The notes under the pieces were generated by a model. That model searched no databases and was not told the DNA's origin. It saw only the letters and a list, made by a program, of their open reading frames with translations. Source: Denitrovibrio acetiphilus DSM 12809 (lineage in GTDB: Bacteria; Chrysiogenota; Deferribacteres; Deferribacterales; Geovibrionaceae). From it: a DNA stretch of 64,000 nucleotides. Below, piece by piece: positions 1 through 7,877 of this stretch. Every line of letters begins with the position of its first letter. Within the stretch, counting starts at the first letter, position 1. The stretch is taken from positions 1,984,001 to 2,048,000 of the forward strand of contig NC_013943.1 in the NCBI RefSeq assembly GCF_000025725.1. Direction: 5' to 3'. A program made the position numbers and the translations under genes.

Positions 1-297
1 CGTTATTTTAAATGAAAAATATTTATCCTTAACACCTTTCTCTTTATATATCAGAAATAGGTTCCGAAGATATATAACAGCCCCGGTAGACTGCCCCAGA
101 ATATATATTGGATCTTTGATTAATATCGCATAGGTCAGAAGCATAAAGCTCCCAATGAGGCTGAAATACCAAAATGATACCGGTACAGCGCTTTTTTTAT
201 ACCTCTCAGTGAACAACCACTGAAGGATAAAACGCATAAAGAAAAGTACCTGCCCAATAAAGCCAAATACGACCAGAGCTAGTTCAGCGGGCGACAT
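1..297 (-). CDS. Lipid-A-disaccharide synthase N-terminal-domain (LAB_N) protein, partial
   Basis: The frame opens with ATG at 297 and stays open to the window edge, giving the first 99 residues. Hydrophobic helices alternate with short polar loops, and the conserved FMRFILQWL and VSFWYFSLIG stretches are those of the LAB_N membrane domain, found alone or fused to lipid A glycosyltransferases. Stand-alone copies usually sit beside a family 2 glycosyltransferase, as here. The start overlaps the end of the upstream glycosyltransferase by 14 bases, indicating one transcript. Its role in lipid A or undecaprenyl-sugar modification is inferred. The C-terminus lies outside the window. Confidence 0.8.
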   Translation of the reverse strand, partial: MSPAELALVVFGFIGQVLFFMRFILQWLFTERYKKSAVPVSFWYFSLIGSFMLLTYAILIKDPIYILGQSTGAVIYLRNLFLIYKEKGVKDKYFSFKIT

Positions 298-1003
298 TGG
301 TTTCTCTGACTTCTATTTTCAGATATCTTTTCTGCATCCACCTTACAGATATAAGATCGTAGAGAGCTTCTTTTGCCCTCTTCATATTAGTATATTTCGA
401 CACCCCATGAATTCGGGGTCTGTGGTTCACCTTAACCTCTTTCACCATTGCCCCTTCCATCTGCATCATAGCAGGCAGAAATCTGTGAAGACCTTTATAT
501 ATCTTGATCTTTTTAAGCATAGAAGACCGCATAATTTTCAGCGAACACCCTGTGTCATGGACATTGTCTTTGATTATACTGTTTCTGATCTTGTTTCCGA
601 ACCTGCTGGCGATTTTCTTCGCCAGAGTGTCTTTCCGGTTGTATCTCCATCCGATGACCATATCATATTCGCCGTAAAACTTCAGCATCTCGGGAATATC
701 GGCAGGGTCATTCTGAAGGTCAGCATCCATAGTGATTACAACATCCCCTGAAGCATACTGAAACCCGGCATACATTGCAGCGGATTGTCCTGTATTATTT
801 TCAAAAGCAACATATTTTACAGCGTCCATCTTTGACGCAAGGTCTTTTATCACATTAAGACTGTTGTCTCTGCTACAGTCATCCACGAAAATTATTTCAT
901 ACTCTTTGCCAACAATTTTAGATACGGCAGTAATTTCCTCAAAAAGTTTTACAATATTATCTTCTTCATCAAAAACTGGTATCACATAAGATATTTTTTC
1001 CAA
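284..1003 (-). CDS. Family 2 glycosyltransferase (dolichol/undecaprenyl-phosphate sugar transferase type)
   Basis: This 239-residue GT-A fold enzyme begins YVIPVFDEEDN. It shows the nucleotide-binding IIFVDDCSRD motif near residue 38 and the metal-binding MDADLQNDP motif near 92, as in DPM1/GtrB/ArnC-type enzymes that move a sugar onto polyprenyl phosphate. It lacks the two C-terminal membrane helices of GtrB and ArnC. The membrane part may be supplied by the LAB_N protein whose gene overlaps its 3' end. The start is a TTG at 1003 preceded by GGTGG at a good distance; no better start is visible. The sugar substrate cannot be read from the sequence. Confidence 0.88.
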   Translation of the reverse strand: MEKISYVIPVFDEEDNIVKLFEEITAVSKIVGKEYEIIFVDDCSRDNSLNVIKDLASKMDAVKYVAFENNTGQSAAMYAGFQYASGDVVITMDADLQNDPADIPEMLKFYGEYDMVIGWRYNRKDTLAKKIASRFGNKIRNSIIKDNVHDTGCSLKIMRSSMLKKIKIYKGLHRFLPAMMQMEGAMVKEVKVNHRPRIHGVSKYTNMKRAKEALYDLISVRWMQKRYLKIEVRETNVAR

Positions 1004-1193
1004 CTTAAACCACCAGACTACTCATTCTAATTTAACAAAACTAATTACCATATATGCACATTCAATACAACATCAATTCCGAATTATCCAGTCAGGCTCA
1101 CACCGTGATTAATTATTAGGCACCAGATGACTTTTATTTGACCACTAATGAAATGAAAAGTTCTGAAAGCCTTTTAATTCTTTACATATGTTT

Positions 1194-1209
1194 TGGCATA
1201 CTCTTTGCA
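1194..1209 (+). promoter_or_regulatory. Sigma-54 (RpoN) type promoter of the ammonium transporter gene
   Basis: TGGCATACTCTTTGCA matches the consensus TGGCAC-N5-TTGCA. The GG (1195-1196) and GC (1207-1208) dinucleotides have the exact 12-base offset. Predicted transcription start is near 1220, leaving a leader of about 26 bases before ATG 1246. This fits nitrogen-limitation control through an NtrC-type activator, but no clear NtrC box was seen upstream. Confidence 0.75.
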
Positions 1210-1245
1210 TATAACTGTTACGAAATCGAATTACGGGGTGACTCT

Positions 1246-2502
1246 ATGATAAGACTTTTGATAGTGCTTTTGATAACGATGTCAGCATCGACAGCTTTCG
1301 CAGATGGACTAAACACAGGCGACACAGCATGGGTATTAGTATCTTCTGCATTCGTAATGCTGATGCTGCCGGGGCTGGCTCTCTTTTACGGCGGTATGGT
1401 CAGGTCTAAAAGCGCACTTTCCACTTTACTCTACAGCTTTTCGGCACTCTGCGTTGCAGGAGTGACATGGGCAGTGATAGGCTTTACAATCGCTTTTGGT
1501 GAATCTGATTCTCTCTTTATGGGGAGTATGAAATATTTTATGTTTGGCAGTGATTTTATGGACGCCATGTCCGGCACCATACCTTTAGGAACTTTTGCCA
1601 TATTTCAGGGCATGTTTGCAATAATCACAGTCGCCCTCATAAGCGGTGCTATTGTAGAACGTATGAAATTCAGCGCATGGCTGCTCTTCATGCCGCTTTG
1701 GATAATACTAGTCTACTCACCAATTGCTTACTGGGTTTGGGGCGGGGGCTGGCTTGGTAAACTCGGAGCACTTGACTTCGCAGGCGGAACTGTCGTCCAC
1801 TTCTCTTCCGGTATGGCCGCACTTGCAATAGCGCTGGTTCTCGGCAACAGAAAAGACTTTATGCATGCAAAAATAATACCTCACAATGTAACTTATACTG
1901 TCATAGGTGCAGGACTGCTGTGGTTTGGATGGTTTGGATTCAACTCAGGGTCTGCACTTGCAGCGGACAAGATAGCTTCTCTGGCATTCGTAAACACCAT
2001 GATAGCTGCTGCGGCAGCCGGTTTCGTCTGGATGATTATTGAAATGGCAGTGAGCAAACCGAGCGCACTCGGAGTGGCTTCAGGGATAGTTGCAGGTCTT
2101 GTGGGGATAACCCCCGCTGCGGGATTTGTAGAGCCCTGGGCAGCGATTATCATAGGTGGTCTCACAGGGGCATTATGCTACTGGGGCATCACTCTCAAAT
2201 TCAAGTTTAAACTTGACGATTCTCTTGACGTTTTCGGCATCCACGGTCTCGGCGGTCTCTTCGGTGCTATAGCTACAGGCGTTTTTGCAACCGTAGGAGC
2301 AGAAGGACTCATTGCCGGCAATGCTGGTCAGGTACTTATTCAGATAATAGATGCGCTTGCATGTGGAGGTTACTCTTTCATCATGACGCTGATAATAGCA
2401 TTTGCGATAAAAGCCACAATAGGCATAAGGATTACTCCTGAAGAGGAAACAGAAGGGACAGACCTTAATCAACATGGAGAAAAGGCGTACAACTTCTTTT
2501 AA
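1246..2502 (+). CDS. amtB: Ammonium transporter (Amt/MEP/Rh family)
   Basis: This 418-residue inner-membrane ammonium channel has a cleavable signal peptide (hydrophobic core then STAFA before DGLNTGD) followed by about 11 membrane helices, the usual Amt length and layout. The twin pore histidines are visible in GGTVVHFSSG and DVFGIHGLGG. The frame is open back to 1138, but ATG 1246 is chosen because GGGGTG lies just upstream and the sigma-54 promoter at 1194-1209 falls inside the longer version. No glnB/glnK PII gene follows, unlike the common glnK-amtB pair. A strong hairpin with a T run ends the unit, so it is probably monocistronic and nitrogen-regulated. Confidence 0.95.
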   Translation: MIRLLIVLLITMSASTAFADGLNTGDTAWVLVSSAFVMLMLPGLALFYGGMVRSKSALSTLLYSFSALCVAGVTWAVIGFTIAFGESDSLFMGSMKYFMFGSDFMDAMSGTIPLGTFAIFQGMFAIITVALISGAIVERMKFSAWLLFMPLWIILVYSPIAYWVWGGGWLGKLGALDFAGGTVVHFSSGMAALAIALVLGNRKDFMHAKIIPHNVTYTVIGAGLLWFGWFGFNSGSALAADKIASLAFVNTMIAAAAAGFVWMIIEMAVSKPSALGVASGIVAGLVGITPAAGFVEPWAAIIIGGLTGALCYWGITLKFKFKLDDSLDVFGIHGLGGLFGAIATGVFATVGAEGLIAGNAGQVLIQIIDALACGGYSFIMTLIIAFAIKATIGIRITPEEETEGTDLNQHGEKAYNFF

Positions 2503-2530
2503 ACAGAGATTGAACCTAATCTAAAATATT

Positions 2531-2590
2531 GGGGCACCTTATGTACCCCCTCCTCAGCGAGGAGGTACGTACTGTGCCTCTCTTTTTTTT
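2531..2590 (+). terminator. Rho-independent terminator of amtB
   Basis: An outer stem GGGGCAC/GTGCCTC (2531-2537 with 2574-2580) encloses an inner stem CCTCCTC-AGC-GAGGAGG. A run of nine T follows at 2582-2590. On the minus strand the same hairpin lies below mqnA and is followed only by a weak T tract, so it may also slow that transcript. Confidence 0.8.
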
Positions 2591-2624
2591 CGGAATAAAC
2601 AATAGAAAAACTATTAATGATCGA

Positions 2625-3410
2625 TTAAACAAAAAATTCCAGAGCGGGAACCTTCTTCAGCCTGCCTATTTTAACAGCATAACTATAATACTTCAGAAGA
2701 CCTCTTATATGGTTTTCAGACAGATCATATTTTATCGTCTCCCAATAGTCTATGATCTGATAAGATGTGAGCCCTTTAAATGTGTAGTGATCAAGGAGCG
2801 CGGCAAGATTCTTTTTACTGTCAGTCTTAATAACTTCAAGCTCCTGTGCAAACTCTGCCACTTCTGCGTACCTCTCATGTACGGTCTCTTTACGCACTAT
2901 CCAGAGAGCAAAAACAAACGGCAGCCCGGTGAATTCGTTCCAGAGTGAACAGAGGTCATACGCATACTTATATTTTCCGTTATATGTATTAAAAAGTGCC
3001 TTGTCACCTATCAGCACAACCCCTGGGGCTTTTTCATTCTCTTTCGTAAACTGCGGGCTGATTTTATATTTTTCGCGCATAAGAATTTCAAACAGTATTA
3101 CTGATGTGCCGGATTCGCCAGTGAGGTAGACCCCTTCACCGTCAAATTCTTCTATTGGCTTATCTGCAAAGAACATCACGCTTTTGACAACATTAATGCA
3201 GCTTATGGAAATATTCGGAATGACATAATATTTCTCAGGGTTTCTCGCATATTCTATACTGCTGCAAAAGCCGGCATCGATACCGCCTTCCCTGATCGCA
3301 GTATTTAAATAAGACGGAACACCTTTGATAAGGTTATATCTGTTTTGCTTTGCAAGCTCGAAGAAAATAGGATAAACGTTGGCATAATCAATCTGCCCGA
3401 TACTAAGCAT
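2625..3410 (-). CDS. mqnA: Chorismate dehydratase MqnA (futalosine menaquinone pathway)
   Basis: The 261-residue protein resembles MqnA, which dehydrates chorismate to 3-enolpyruvoyl-benzoate, the first step of the futalosine route to menaquinone. Family features are the N-terminal IGQIDYANVYPIF segment, the AGFCSSIEYARNP substrate region, LTGESGTSVILFEIL and the periplasmic-binding-protein-like fold. ATG 3410 is preferred over the open frame to 3446: AGGTG lies just upstream, and the start overlaps the trmL stop by 8 bases (ATGCTTAG), suggesting translational coupling. A second pathway gene, mqnB, lies about 50 kb away at 52508-53146. The other steps are not in the window. Confidence 0.88.
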   Translation of the reverse strand: MLSIGQIDYANVYPIFFELAKQNRYNLIKGVPSYLNTAIREGGIDAGFCSSIEYARNPEKYYVIPNISISCINVVKSVMFFADKPIEEFDGEGVYLTGESGTSVILFEILMREKYKISPQFTKENEKAPGVVLIGDKALFNTYNGKYKYAYDLCSLWNEFTGLPFVFALWIVRKETVHERYAEVAEFAQELEVIKTDSKKNLAALLDHYTFKGLTSYQIIDYWETIKYDLSENHIRGLLKYYSYAVKIGRLKKVPALEFFV

Positions 3411-3912
3411 ATATTTCACCTGTACTTTCCCCTTTCCATTCTGCATCCAGCCCGGGAAAACCCCTTCTGCGGATTATGTCGAACCCCACCAGCGCCACAG
3501 AATTGGAAAGGTTAAAACTGCGTACTTTTCCAGTAGCAGGTATTCTGAATAAACTGTCCGGATGATCTTTTTCCACACTCTCCGGCAGACCGGACGTCTC
3601 CCTGCCGAATATCAGCATTAAATTATCGTTTTCGTGCGGTATCTCTGTATAAACTCTGGAAGCGAATTTTGACAGAAATGCATAAGGATGTTTATCATTG
3701 GGGAATTCTTCGTAAAAAGCTTCAAGACTAGGAAGCTGCATCAAGTTAACATTCTGCCAGTAATCAAGTCCGGCACGCTTAACGTGTTTATCATCGAGAG
3801 AAAAACCAAGTTTCCCCACAAGAATAAGTCTGCTCTCTGTCCCCACGCAAAAACGCCCGATGTTCCCTGTATTCTGCGGGATCTCGGGTTCGTATAAAAC
3901 TATATTTAACAT
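3403..3912 (-). CDS. trmL: tRNA (cytidine(34)-2'-O)-methyltransferase TrmL
   Basis: This 169-residue SPOUT methyltransferase methylates the ribose at the wobble position of certain leucine tRNAs. Visible family signatures are LYEPEIPQNTGNIGRFC at the N-terminus, LIFGRETSGLPE in the middle and the knot motif around RSFNLSNSVALVGFD. Its length is typical. It lies between an HTH/Zn-ribbon gene upstream (3-base gap) and mqnA downstream (8-base overlap), inside the compact minus-strand run that starts at proB. Confidence 0.93.
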   Translation of the reverse strand: MLNIVLYEPEIPQNTGNIGRFCVGTESRLILVGKLGFSLDDKHVKRAGLDYWQNVNLMQLPSLEAFYEEFPNDKHPYAFLSKFASRVYTEIPHENDNLMLIFGRETSGLPESVEKDHPDSLFRIPATGKVRSFNLSNSVALVGFDIIRRRGFPGLDAEWKGESTGEIYA

Positions 3913-3915
3913 GCT

Positions 3916-4215
3916 CTACTTTAAATAATATTCAGGATCTGTGATCCATGTTGAGTCGCATTCAGGGCATTTAGAGGGTTTACCGATCTTTTTGCTGAAG
4001 ACAAACCCGCACTTTCTGCACTCCGGCAGAATAACCCTGAAAGTACCGCCATAGCTTTTCGCTATGTGTTCCAGATGAAAATAGACATCTTTCTCCTGCT
4101 GACTGACAGCTTTGGAGATATCCTTAGCTGTGGCAGGATTATTTTTGATATAATCAGCAATCTCCTGCCTGACAGTTACTATTCCGGTATCGCCATCTTC
4201 TCGCATCCGCCCCAT
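3916..4215 (-). CDS. Predicted transcriptional regulator, HTH fused to a zinc ribbon
   Basis: This protein of about 99 residues combines an N-terminal winged-helix segment (VRQEIADYIKNNPATAKDIS) with a C-terminal zinc ribbon formed by CRKCGF and CPECDS. It fits the COG3357-type small HTH/Zn-ribbon proteins, whose targets are unknown. The start is uncertain: ATG 4215 follows GAGG and ATG 4206 follows GGGG. Either overlaps the rsfS 3' end by about 30 bases. The frame is open to 4254, but that would put over 70 bases inside rsfS. Confidence 0.7.
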   Translation of the reverse strand: MGRMREDGDTGIVTVRQEIADYIKNNPATAKDISKAVSQQEKDVYFHLEHIAKSYGGTFRVILPECRKCGFVFSKKIGKPSKCPECDSTWITDPEYYLK

Positions 4216-4523
4216 ATAGCCTCTAGGTTGTAGTATTCTCTTTCCTGTTTGCACATAAGATGAACCATAACCTCACCAAAGTCGAGACATATCCAGCGTG
4301 AACTGCCCTGTCCTTCCACAGCAAAAGGTTTAATCTTCTTTGCTTTAAGATTTTCCAGCAGGTAGTCAGCAATAGCATTTGCATGCGGTTCGGATGTTGC
4401 TGTTCCTATTACGATATAATCTGCAACACTGCTTACCGGTGCTACATAATGCGCTGTGATATCCTCGGTTTTACGCTCAACAAGCTCTTTAAGTATTAAA
4501 TCCAGCGTGGTGCGGTCTTTCAT
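4179..4523 (-). CDS. rsfS: Ribosomal silencing factor RsfS
   Basis: The 114-residue RsfS/Iojap protein binds large-subunit protein uL14 and blocks joining of the ribosomal subunits during starvation. Conserved parts are DYIVIGTATSEPHANAIAD and the C-terminal WICLDFGEVMVHLM. Its start shares ATGA with the stop of nadD, the common nadD-rsfS pairing across bacteria. The 3' end runs into the next gene. Confidence 0.95.
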   Translation of the reverse strand: MKDRTTLDLILKELVERKTEDITAHYVAPVSSVADYIVIGTATSEPHANAIADYLLENLKAKKIKPFAVEGQGSSRWICLDFGEVMVHLMCKQEREYYNLEAIWGGCEKMAIPE

Positions 4524-5161
4524 TCATCTCCCCTGTATAATCCTTTTTCTGATATGTACTCATAAACTACATCCGGCAGATTCGCCTTTCTGTAGCTCGC
4601 TTCCAGAACTTCCCTGATATCCGTACTGGATACGTCAACGGGAGGCATCTCGTGAAGTATAACCCTACCGGATTTCTCTCCGGCAAACTGTTCTTCTCTT
4701 ATCACTATATCATGCAGCCTTTCAGGGATAGCTTCAAGCATTTTTCCAAAAGAAACCATAGAACGGCTCACAACAACAAAGTTAGCATATTTAAAAAGCT
4801 CTTCATAAGCATGCCACTTATGTATAGAGGCAAAAATATCTGTACCGCAAGCAAAAAATATTTCATCGTCCGGGTACAGTCTTCTGAAATGTTTAAGGGT
4901 TTTCAATGTATAGGAAACACCGTCCGCCGCAATTTCGTAATCTGAAACTTTAAACTTTTCGCCAAGCCCTTCCGCAACAAGTTCCACCATTTTCAGCCGT
5001 TTCACAGGATCGATAATACCGCTGCCGGATTTATGAGGTGGTATTTTAGACGGAATGAGAAACATCATGTCCAGCCCAAGGCTTGCTGTAACATTCTCAG
5101 CCAGAGCAAGATGTCCTATATGAATGGGGTTGAAAGTACCGCCGAATAAGCCTATTTTCAC
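4520..5161 (-). CDS. nadD: Nicotinate-nucleotide adenylyltransferase NadD
   Basis: This 213-residue enzyme transfers AMP from ATP to nicotinate mononucleotide in NAD synthesis. The nucleotidyltransferase signature GGTFNPIHIGHL is at residues 7-18 and the C-terminal SSTDIREVL motif matches the ISxTxIR motif. The start is GTG at 5161, one base after the proA stop region, and nothing upstream is possible. nadK (18010) and nadA (34577) are also in the window but not linked. It is co-transcribed with proA and rsfS. Confidence 0.95.
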   Translation of the reverse strand: MKIGLFGGTFNPIHIGHLALAENVTASLGLDMMFLIPSKIPPHKSGSGIIDPVKRLKMVELVAEGLGEKFKVSDYEIAADGVSYTLKTLKHFRRLYPDDEIFFACGTDIFASIHKWHAYEELFKYANFVVVSRSMVSFGKMLEAIPERLHDIVIREEQFAGEKSGRVILHEMPPVDVSSTDIREVLEASYRKANLPDVVYEYISEKGLYRGDE

Positions 5162-5162
5162 G

Positions 5163-6398
5163 TTACTTTATCTGCCCCTGACCGTATATTCTATATTTTG
5201 TTGTAGTCAGATCATCTGCTCCCATTGGTCCGCGACAATGAAGTTTCTGGGTGCTGATGCCTATCTCCGCCCCCATACCAAACTCTCCGCCGTCAGTCCA
5301 TCTGGTTGACGCATTAACATAAACCGCCGCTGCATCCACCATATTAAGAAACATCTCACTGTTTGTATAGTTTTCGGTCACTATGCTCTCAGAATGCATA
5401 GATCCGTATTTATTTATGTGTTCAATCGCTTCATCAATGGAAGAAACAACTTTTACAGAGAGGATGTAATCCAGATACTCTGTGCTCCAGTCCTCTTCTG
5501 CGGCTTTCTTACAGCTTATAAGCTCCGCAGTGTGTTCACACCCTCGAAGCTCTACATTATGCTCGCCGTAAGCCTTTTCAAGCCTCTTAAGGACAGTTTC
5601 AGCCACAGCCTCATGCACAAGAAGTGTCTCCATGGTATTACAGACACCGACACGCTGGCATTTAGCATTAACAGCGATGGACACAGCCATCTCTATATCT
5701 GCAAACTTATCTATGTATACGTGACATATGCCGTCGTCATGCTTAACAAGAGGTATAAGAGAATGCTCAGTACAAAACTCAATCAGGGCTTTACCCCCTC
5801 TGGGAATCATAATGTCAATACTGCCTTTCGCTTTCAGCATTTCCATCACAAGCCCTCTGTCAGTATCCTCTATGATGTTTACACATGCCTTAGGAAGTCC
5901 GGCTTCGGCCACAGCCTCTTTCATGAGCCTGCCGAGGTATGTGTTTGAATGGACAGCTTCTTTACCGCCCCTCAGTATTGCAACATTCCCTGATTTAAGG
6001 CAAAGGGCAGCGGCATCTATTGTTACATTCGGTCTGGACTCAAATATGATACCCACAACCCCCAGAGGCACTTTAACTTTCGTAATGTAAAGTCCGTTGG
6101 GTCTTTTATAACCGTCAACAACTTTTCCCACAGGGTCAACTTGAGAACGTATATCTTTAACAGCCTGAATCATTCCGTCTATACGCTTATCATCGAGGGT
6201 CAGTCTGTCTATCAAAGCATCAGACAAGCCTGTCTCTCTGGCATAATCGAGGTCTTTCAGGTTTTCATTTTTTATTTTAACCCTATTAGCTTCAAGCTTT
6301 TCTGCTATGGCAGAGAGGGCGCTGTCTTTCACGTCAGTATTGACGTTCATAAGAACATATGAGGCTTTTTTTGCTTCTCTGAACATATTTTCAAGCAT
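5163..6398 (-). CDS. proA: Glutamate-5-semialdehyde dehydrogenase (gamma-glutamyl phosphate reductase)
   Basis: This 411-residue enzyme reduces gamma-glutamyl phosphate with NADPH in the second step of proline synthesis. PLGVVGIIFESRPNVT near the N-terminal third, RGGKEAVHSN and the catalytic-cysteine region CQRVGVCNTMETLLVH are typical of ProA. The C-terminal GEFGMGAEIGISTQKLHCRGP is the family's signature stretch. GGAGC sits 8 bases before ATG 6398. It follows proB with a 4-base gap, so the two pathway steps are made together. Confidence 0.97.
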   Translation of the reverse strand: MLENMFREAKKASYVLMNVNTDVKDSALSAIAEKLEANRVKIKNENLKDLDYARETGLSDALIDRLTLDDKRIDGMIQAVKDIRSQVDPVGKVVDGYKRPNGLYITKVKVPLGVVGIIFESRPNVTIDAAALCLKSGNVAILRGGKEAVHSNTYLGRLMKEAVAEAGLPKACVNIIEDTDRGLVMEMLKAKGSIDIMIPRGGKALIEFCTEHSLIPLVKHDDGICHVYIDKFADIEMAVSIAVNAKCQRVGVCNTMETLLVHEAVAETVLKRLEKAYGEHNVELRGCEHTAELISCKKAAEEDWSTEYLDYILSVKVVSSIDEAIEHINKYGSMHSESIVTENYTNSEMFLNMVDAAAVYVNASTRWTDGGEFGMGAEIGISTQKLHCRGPMGADDLTTTKYRIYGQGQIK

Positions 6399-6402
6399 AT
6401 CA

Positions 6403-7545
6403 TCAAGCTCCGTTGTTCGTTGTTACAACAAGGTCATCCCTGTGAATTATCTCATCAGTAAACTTATACCCTAAAATAGAAGATATGTCAGAAGATTTTT
6501 TACCTTTTATCAGGTCAGCATCTTCGGATGCATAGCGGACTTTGCCTCTGGCGACTTCTTTTCCGTCAGGACCGATAACCGCGACAACATCCCCCATGCC
6601 GAAATGCCCGGTAACTTTCGTCACTCCGCTGGGCAGAAGAGAGGTTTTTTTATTCACCAGTGCGTTAACAGCTCCGTTATCAACATGCAGCTCTCCGCTT
6701 GCTCCTGCTGCGTAAGCTATCCAGTGCTTGCGTCTGGTCAGAGGGTCTTCTATGTGGTTAAAAAATGTCCCGACATCCTCACCATTCAGAAACGCCTCAA
6801 CATTAAAAAGGTTCATGCCGTTTATAATGCCTACATGACATCCTGCGTCAAGCGCCTTTCCTGCGGCTTCCAGCTTGGACTTCATACCTCCGGTACCAAC
6901 TCCGGAAACGGAATCCCCCGCTACGTTCAGAAGTTCCTCGTTGATATATTTCACTTCTTCAATGCGTTTTGCATCTTTATTCTTAAAAGGATCTTTATCA
7001 AAAAGCCCATCAACATCAGACAATATAAGAAGCATGTCTGCCCCTATAAGTCCGCTAACCAAAGCAGAAAGGTTGTCATTGTCTGTGAAGTTTTCTATCT
7101 GACGAAGCTCTTCTATAACAACTGAATCATTTTCATTTATAACAGGCACAACCCCCAGCTCAAGCAGCCGCCGCAATGTGTATCTAGCATTCAGGTAACG
7201 CCTTCTGTTTGAAAGGTCATCCTTTGTGATAAGTATCTGCGCCGATGTCACGCCATATTTTTCAAACTCTCTGTCGTATTCCCATATCAATCTCGCCTGT
7301 CCGACAGCAGCACAGGCCTGTTTATCAGTGATGTTCTGCGGACGTTCGCTAAAACCGAGCAGCTTAAACCCTGCCCCCACAGCACCGGAAGACACAACAA
7401 CAATGTTCGGAATATTCTTTTTGAAATTACAGAGGATGCGAACCAGACCGGAAAGAAACTCAAGATTTACACCACGCTCGTGATGAGTGAGGATATTGCT
7501 TCCGACCTTAACTACAAGTGTTTCAATTTTAGGAAGTTTTCGCAT
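6403..7545 (-). CDS. proB: Glutamate 5-kinase with C-terminal PUA domain
   Basis: The 380-residue ProB phosphorylates glutamate, the first and normally proline-inhibited step of proline synthesis. The amino-acid kinase domain (about 1-260) shows VVKVGSNILT, VVSSGAVGAG, NENDSV and GTGGMKSKLEAA. The PUA domain fills about 285-375. The frame is open to 7674, but that would run through the tRNA-Gln gene at 7595-7670. ATG 7545 (MRKLPKIETLVVKVG) fits the family N-terminus. Only 49 bases separate it from the tRNA, and no other promoter is evident, so it probably shares the tRNA promoter. Confidence 0.96.
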   Translation of the reverse strand: MRKLPKIETLVVKVGSNILTHHERGVNLEFLSGLVRILCNFKKNIPNIVVVSSGAVGAGFKLLGFSERPQNITDKQACAAVGQARLIWEYDREFEKYGVTSAQILITKDDLSNRRRYLNARYTLRRLLELGVVPVINENDSVVIEELRQIENFTDNDNLSALVSGLIGADMLLILSDVDGLFDKDPFKNKDAKRIEEVKYINEELLNVAGDSVSGVGTGGMKSKLEAAGKALDAGCHVGIINGMNLFNVEAFLNGEDVGTFFNHIEDPLTRRKHWIAYAAGASGELHVDNGAVNALVNKKTSLLPSGVTKVTGHFGMGDVVAVIGPDGKEVARGKVRYASEDADLIKGKKSSDISSILGYKFTDEIIHRDDLVVTTNNGA

Positions 7546-7594
7546 TTTGTATGACCCTGCCGAAATCGGGCAGACTATATTTGGATAAAAAAAA

Positions 7595-7670
7595 TGGCAG
7601 GGGTAGCAGGACTCGAACCTGCAGTACACTGGACCAAAACCAGCTGCCTTGCCAATTTGGCTATACCCCT
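7595..7670 (-). tRNA. tRNA-Gln (anticodon UUG)
   Basis: The minus strand folds as a complete cloverleaf. The acceptor stem AGGGGTA/TACCCCT (7664-7670 with 7599-7605) is followed by discriminator G and an encoded CCA. The anticodon loop TTTTGGT carries TTG, and the T-arm holds GGTTCGAGTCC. The AGGGGTA...TACCCCT ends and UUG anticodon identify tRNA-Gln. Confidence 0.96.
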
Positions 7671-7686
7671 GCAAAACAGGCTGAAA

Positions 7687-7715
7687 TTATTAATTTTTTT
7701 ACCCACAATTGTCAA
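7687..7715 (-). promoter_or_regulatory. Sigma-70 type promoter of tRNA-Gln (and probably proBA)
   Basis: A perfect -35 TTGACA (7710-7715) and a TAATAA -10 (7687-7692) are separated by 17 bases. The start would lie a few bases before the mature tRNA 5' end. Because proB begins 49 bases past the tRNA without a clear terminator, the promoter may drive the whole minus-strand run. Confidence 0.75.
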
Positions 7716-7752
7716 GTACTTTCTTTAAATTATTTTATTTTTTATGCTGCAC

Positions 7753-7767
7753 CCCTCTTCAAGAGGG
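7753..7767. repeat. Perfect short inverted repeat between the tRNA-Gln and Rrf2 promoters
   Basis: CCCTCTT-C-AAGAGGG is a perfect 7-base inverted repeat between the two divergent promoters. It could be a protein-binding site or a chance hairpin. No T run follows on either strand. Confidence 0.4.
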
Positions 7768-7805
7768 CAAACCAAGCCAAACACTTCTGAAAGTTAATTT
7801 TACAG

Positions 7806-7834
7806 TTGAATAGTAATCTTTCTTAGGCTATATT
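7806..7834 (+). promoter_or_regulatory. Candidate promoter of the Rrf2-family regulator
   Basis: TTGAAT (7806-7811), a 17-base spacer and TATATT (7829-7834) lie 44 bases before the start codon. The match is reasonable in an AT-rich intergenic region, so confidence is moderate. Confidence 0.45.
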
Positions 7835-7877
7835 TACACTTAAATAATCTTATTAGTCTTTTACCGGAGGATTCTCA

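Noticed and set aside
1138-1245. N-terminal extension of the ammonium transporter up to 1138
   Set aside because: It would place the sigma-54 promoter inside the gene and precede a proper signal peptide; ATG 1246 has its own ribosome binding site.
7546-7674. Longer proB reading frame through the tRNA-Gln gene
   Set aside because: The added 43 residues are translated tRNA and spacer, with no family similarity.
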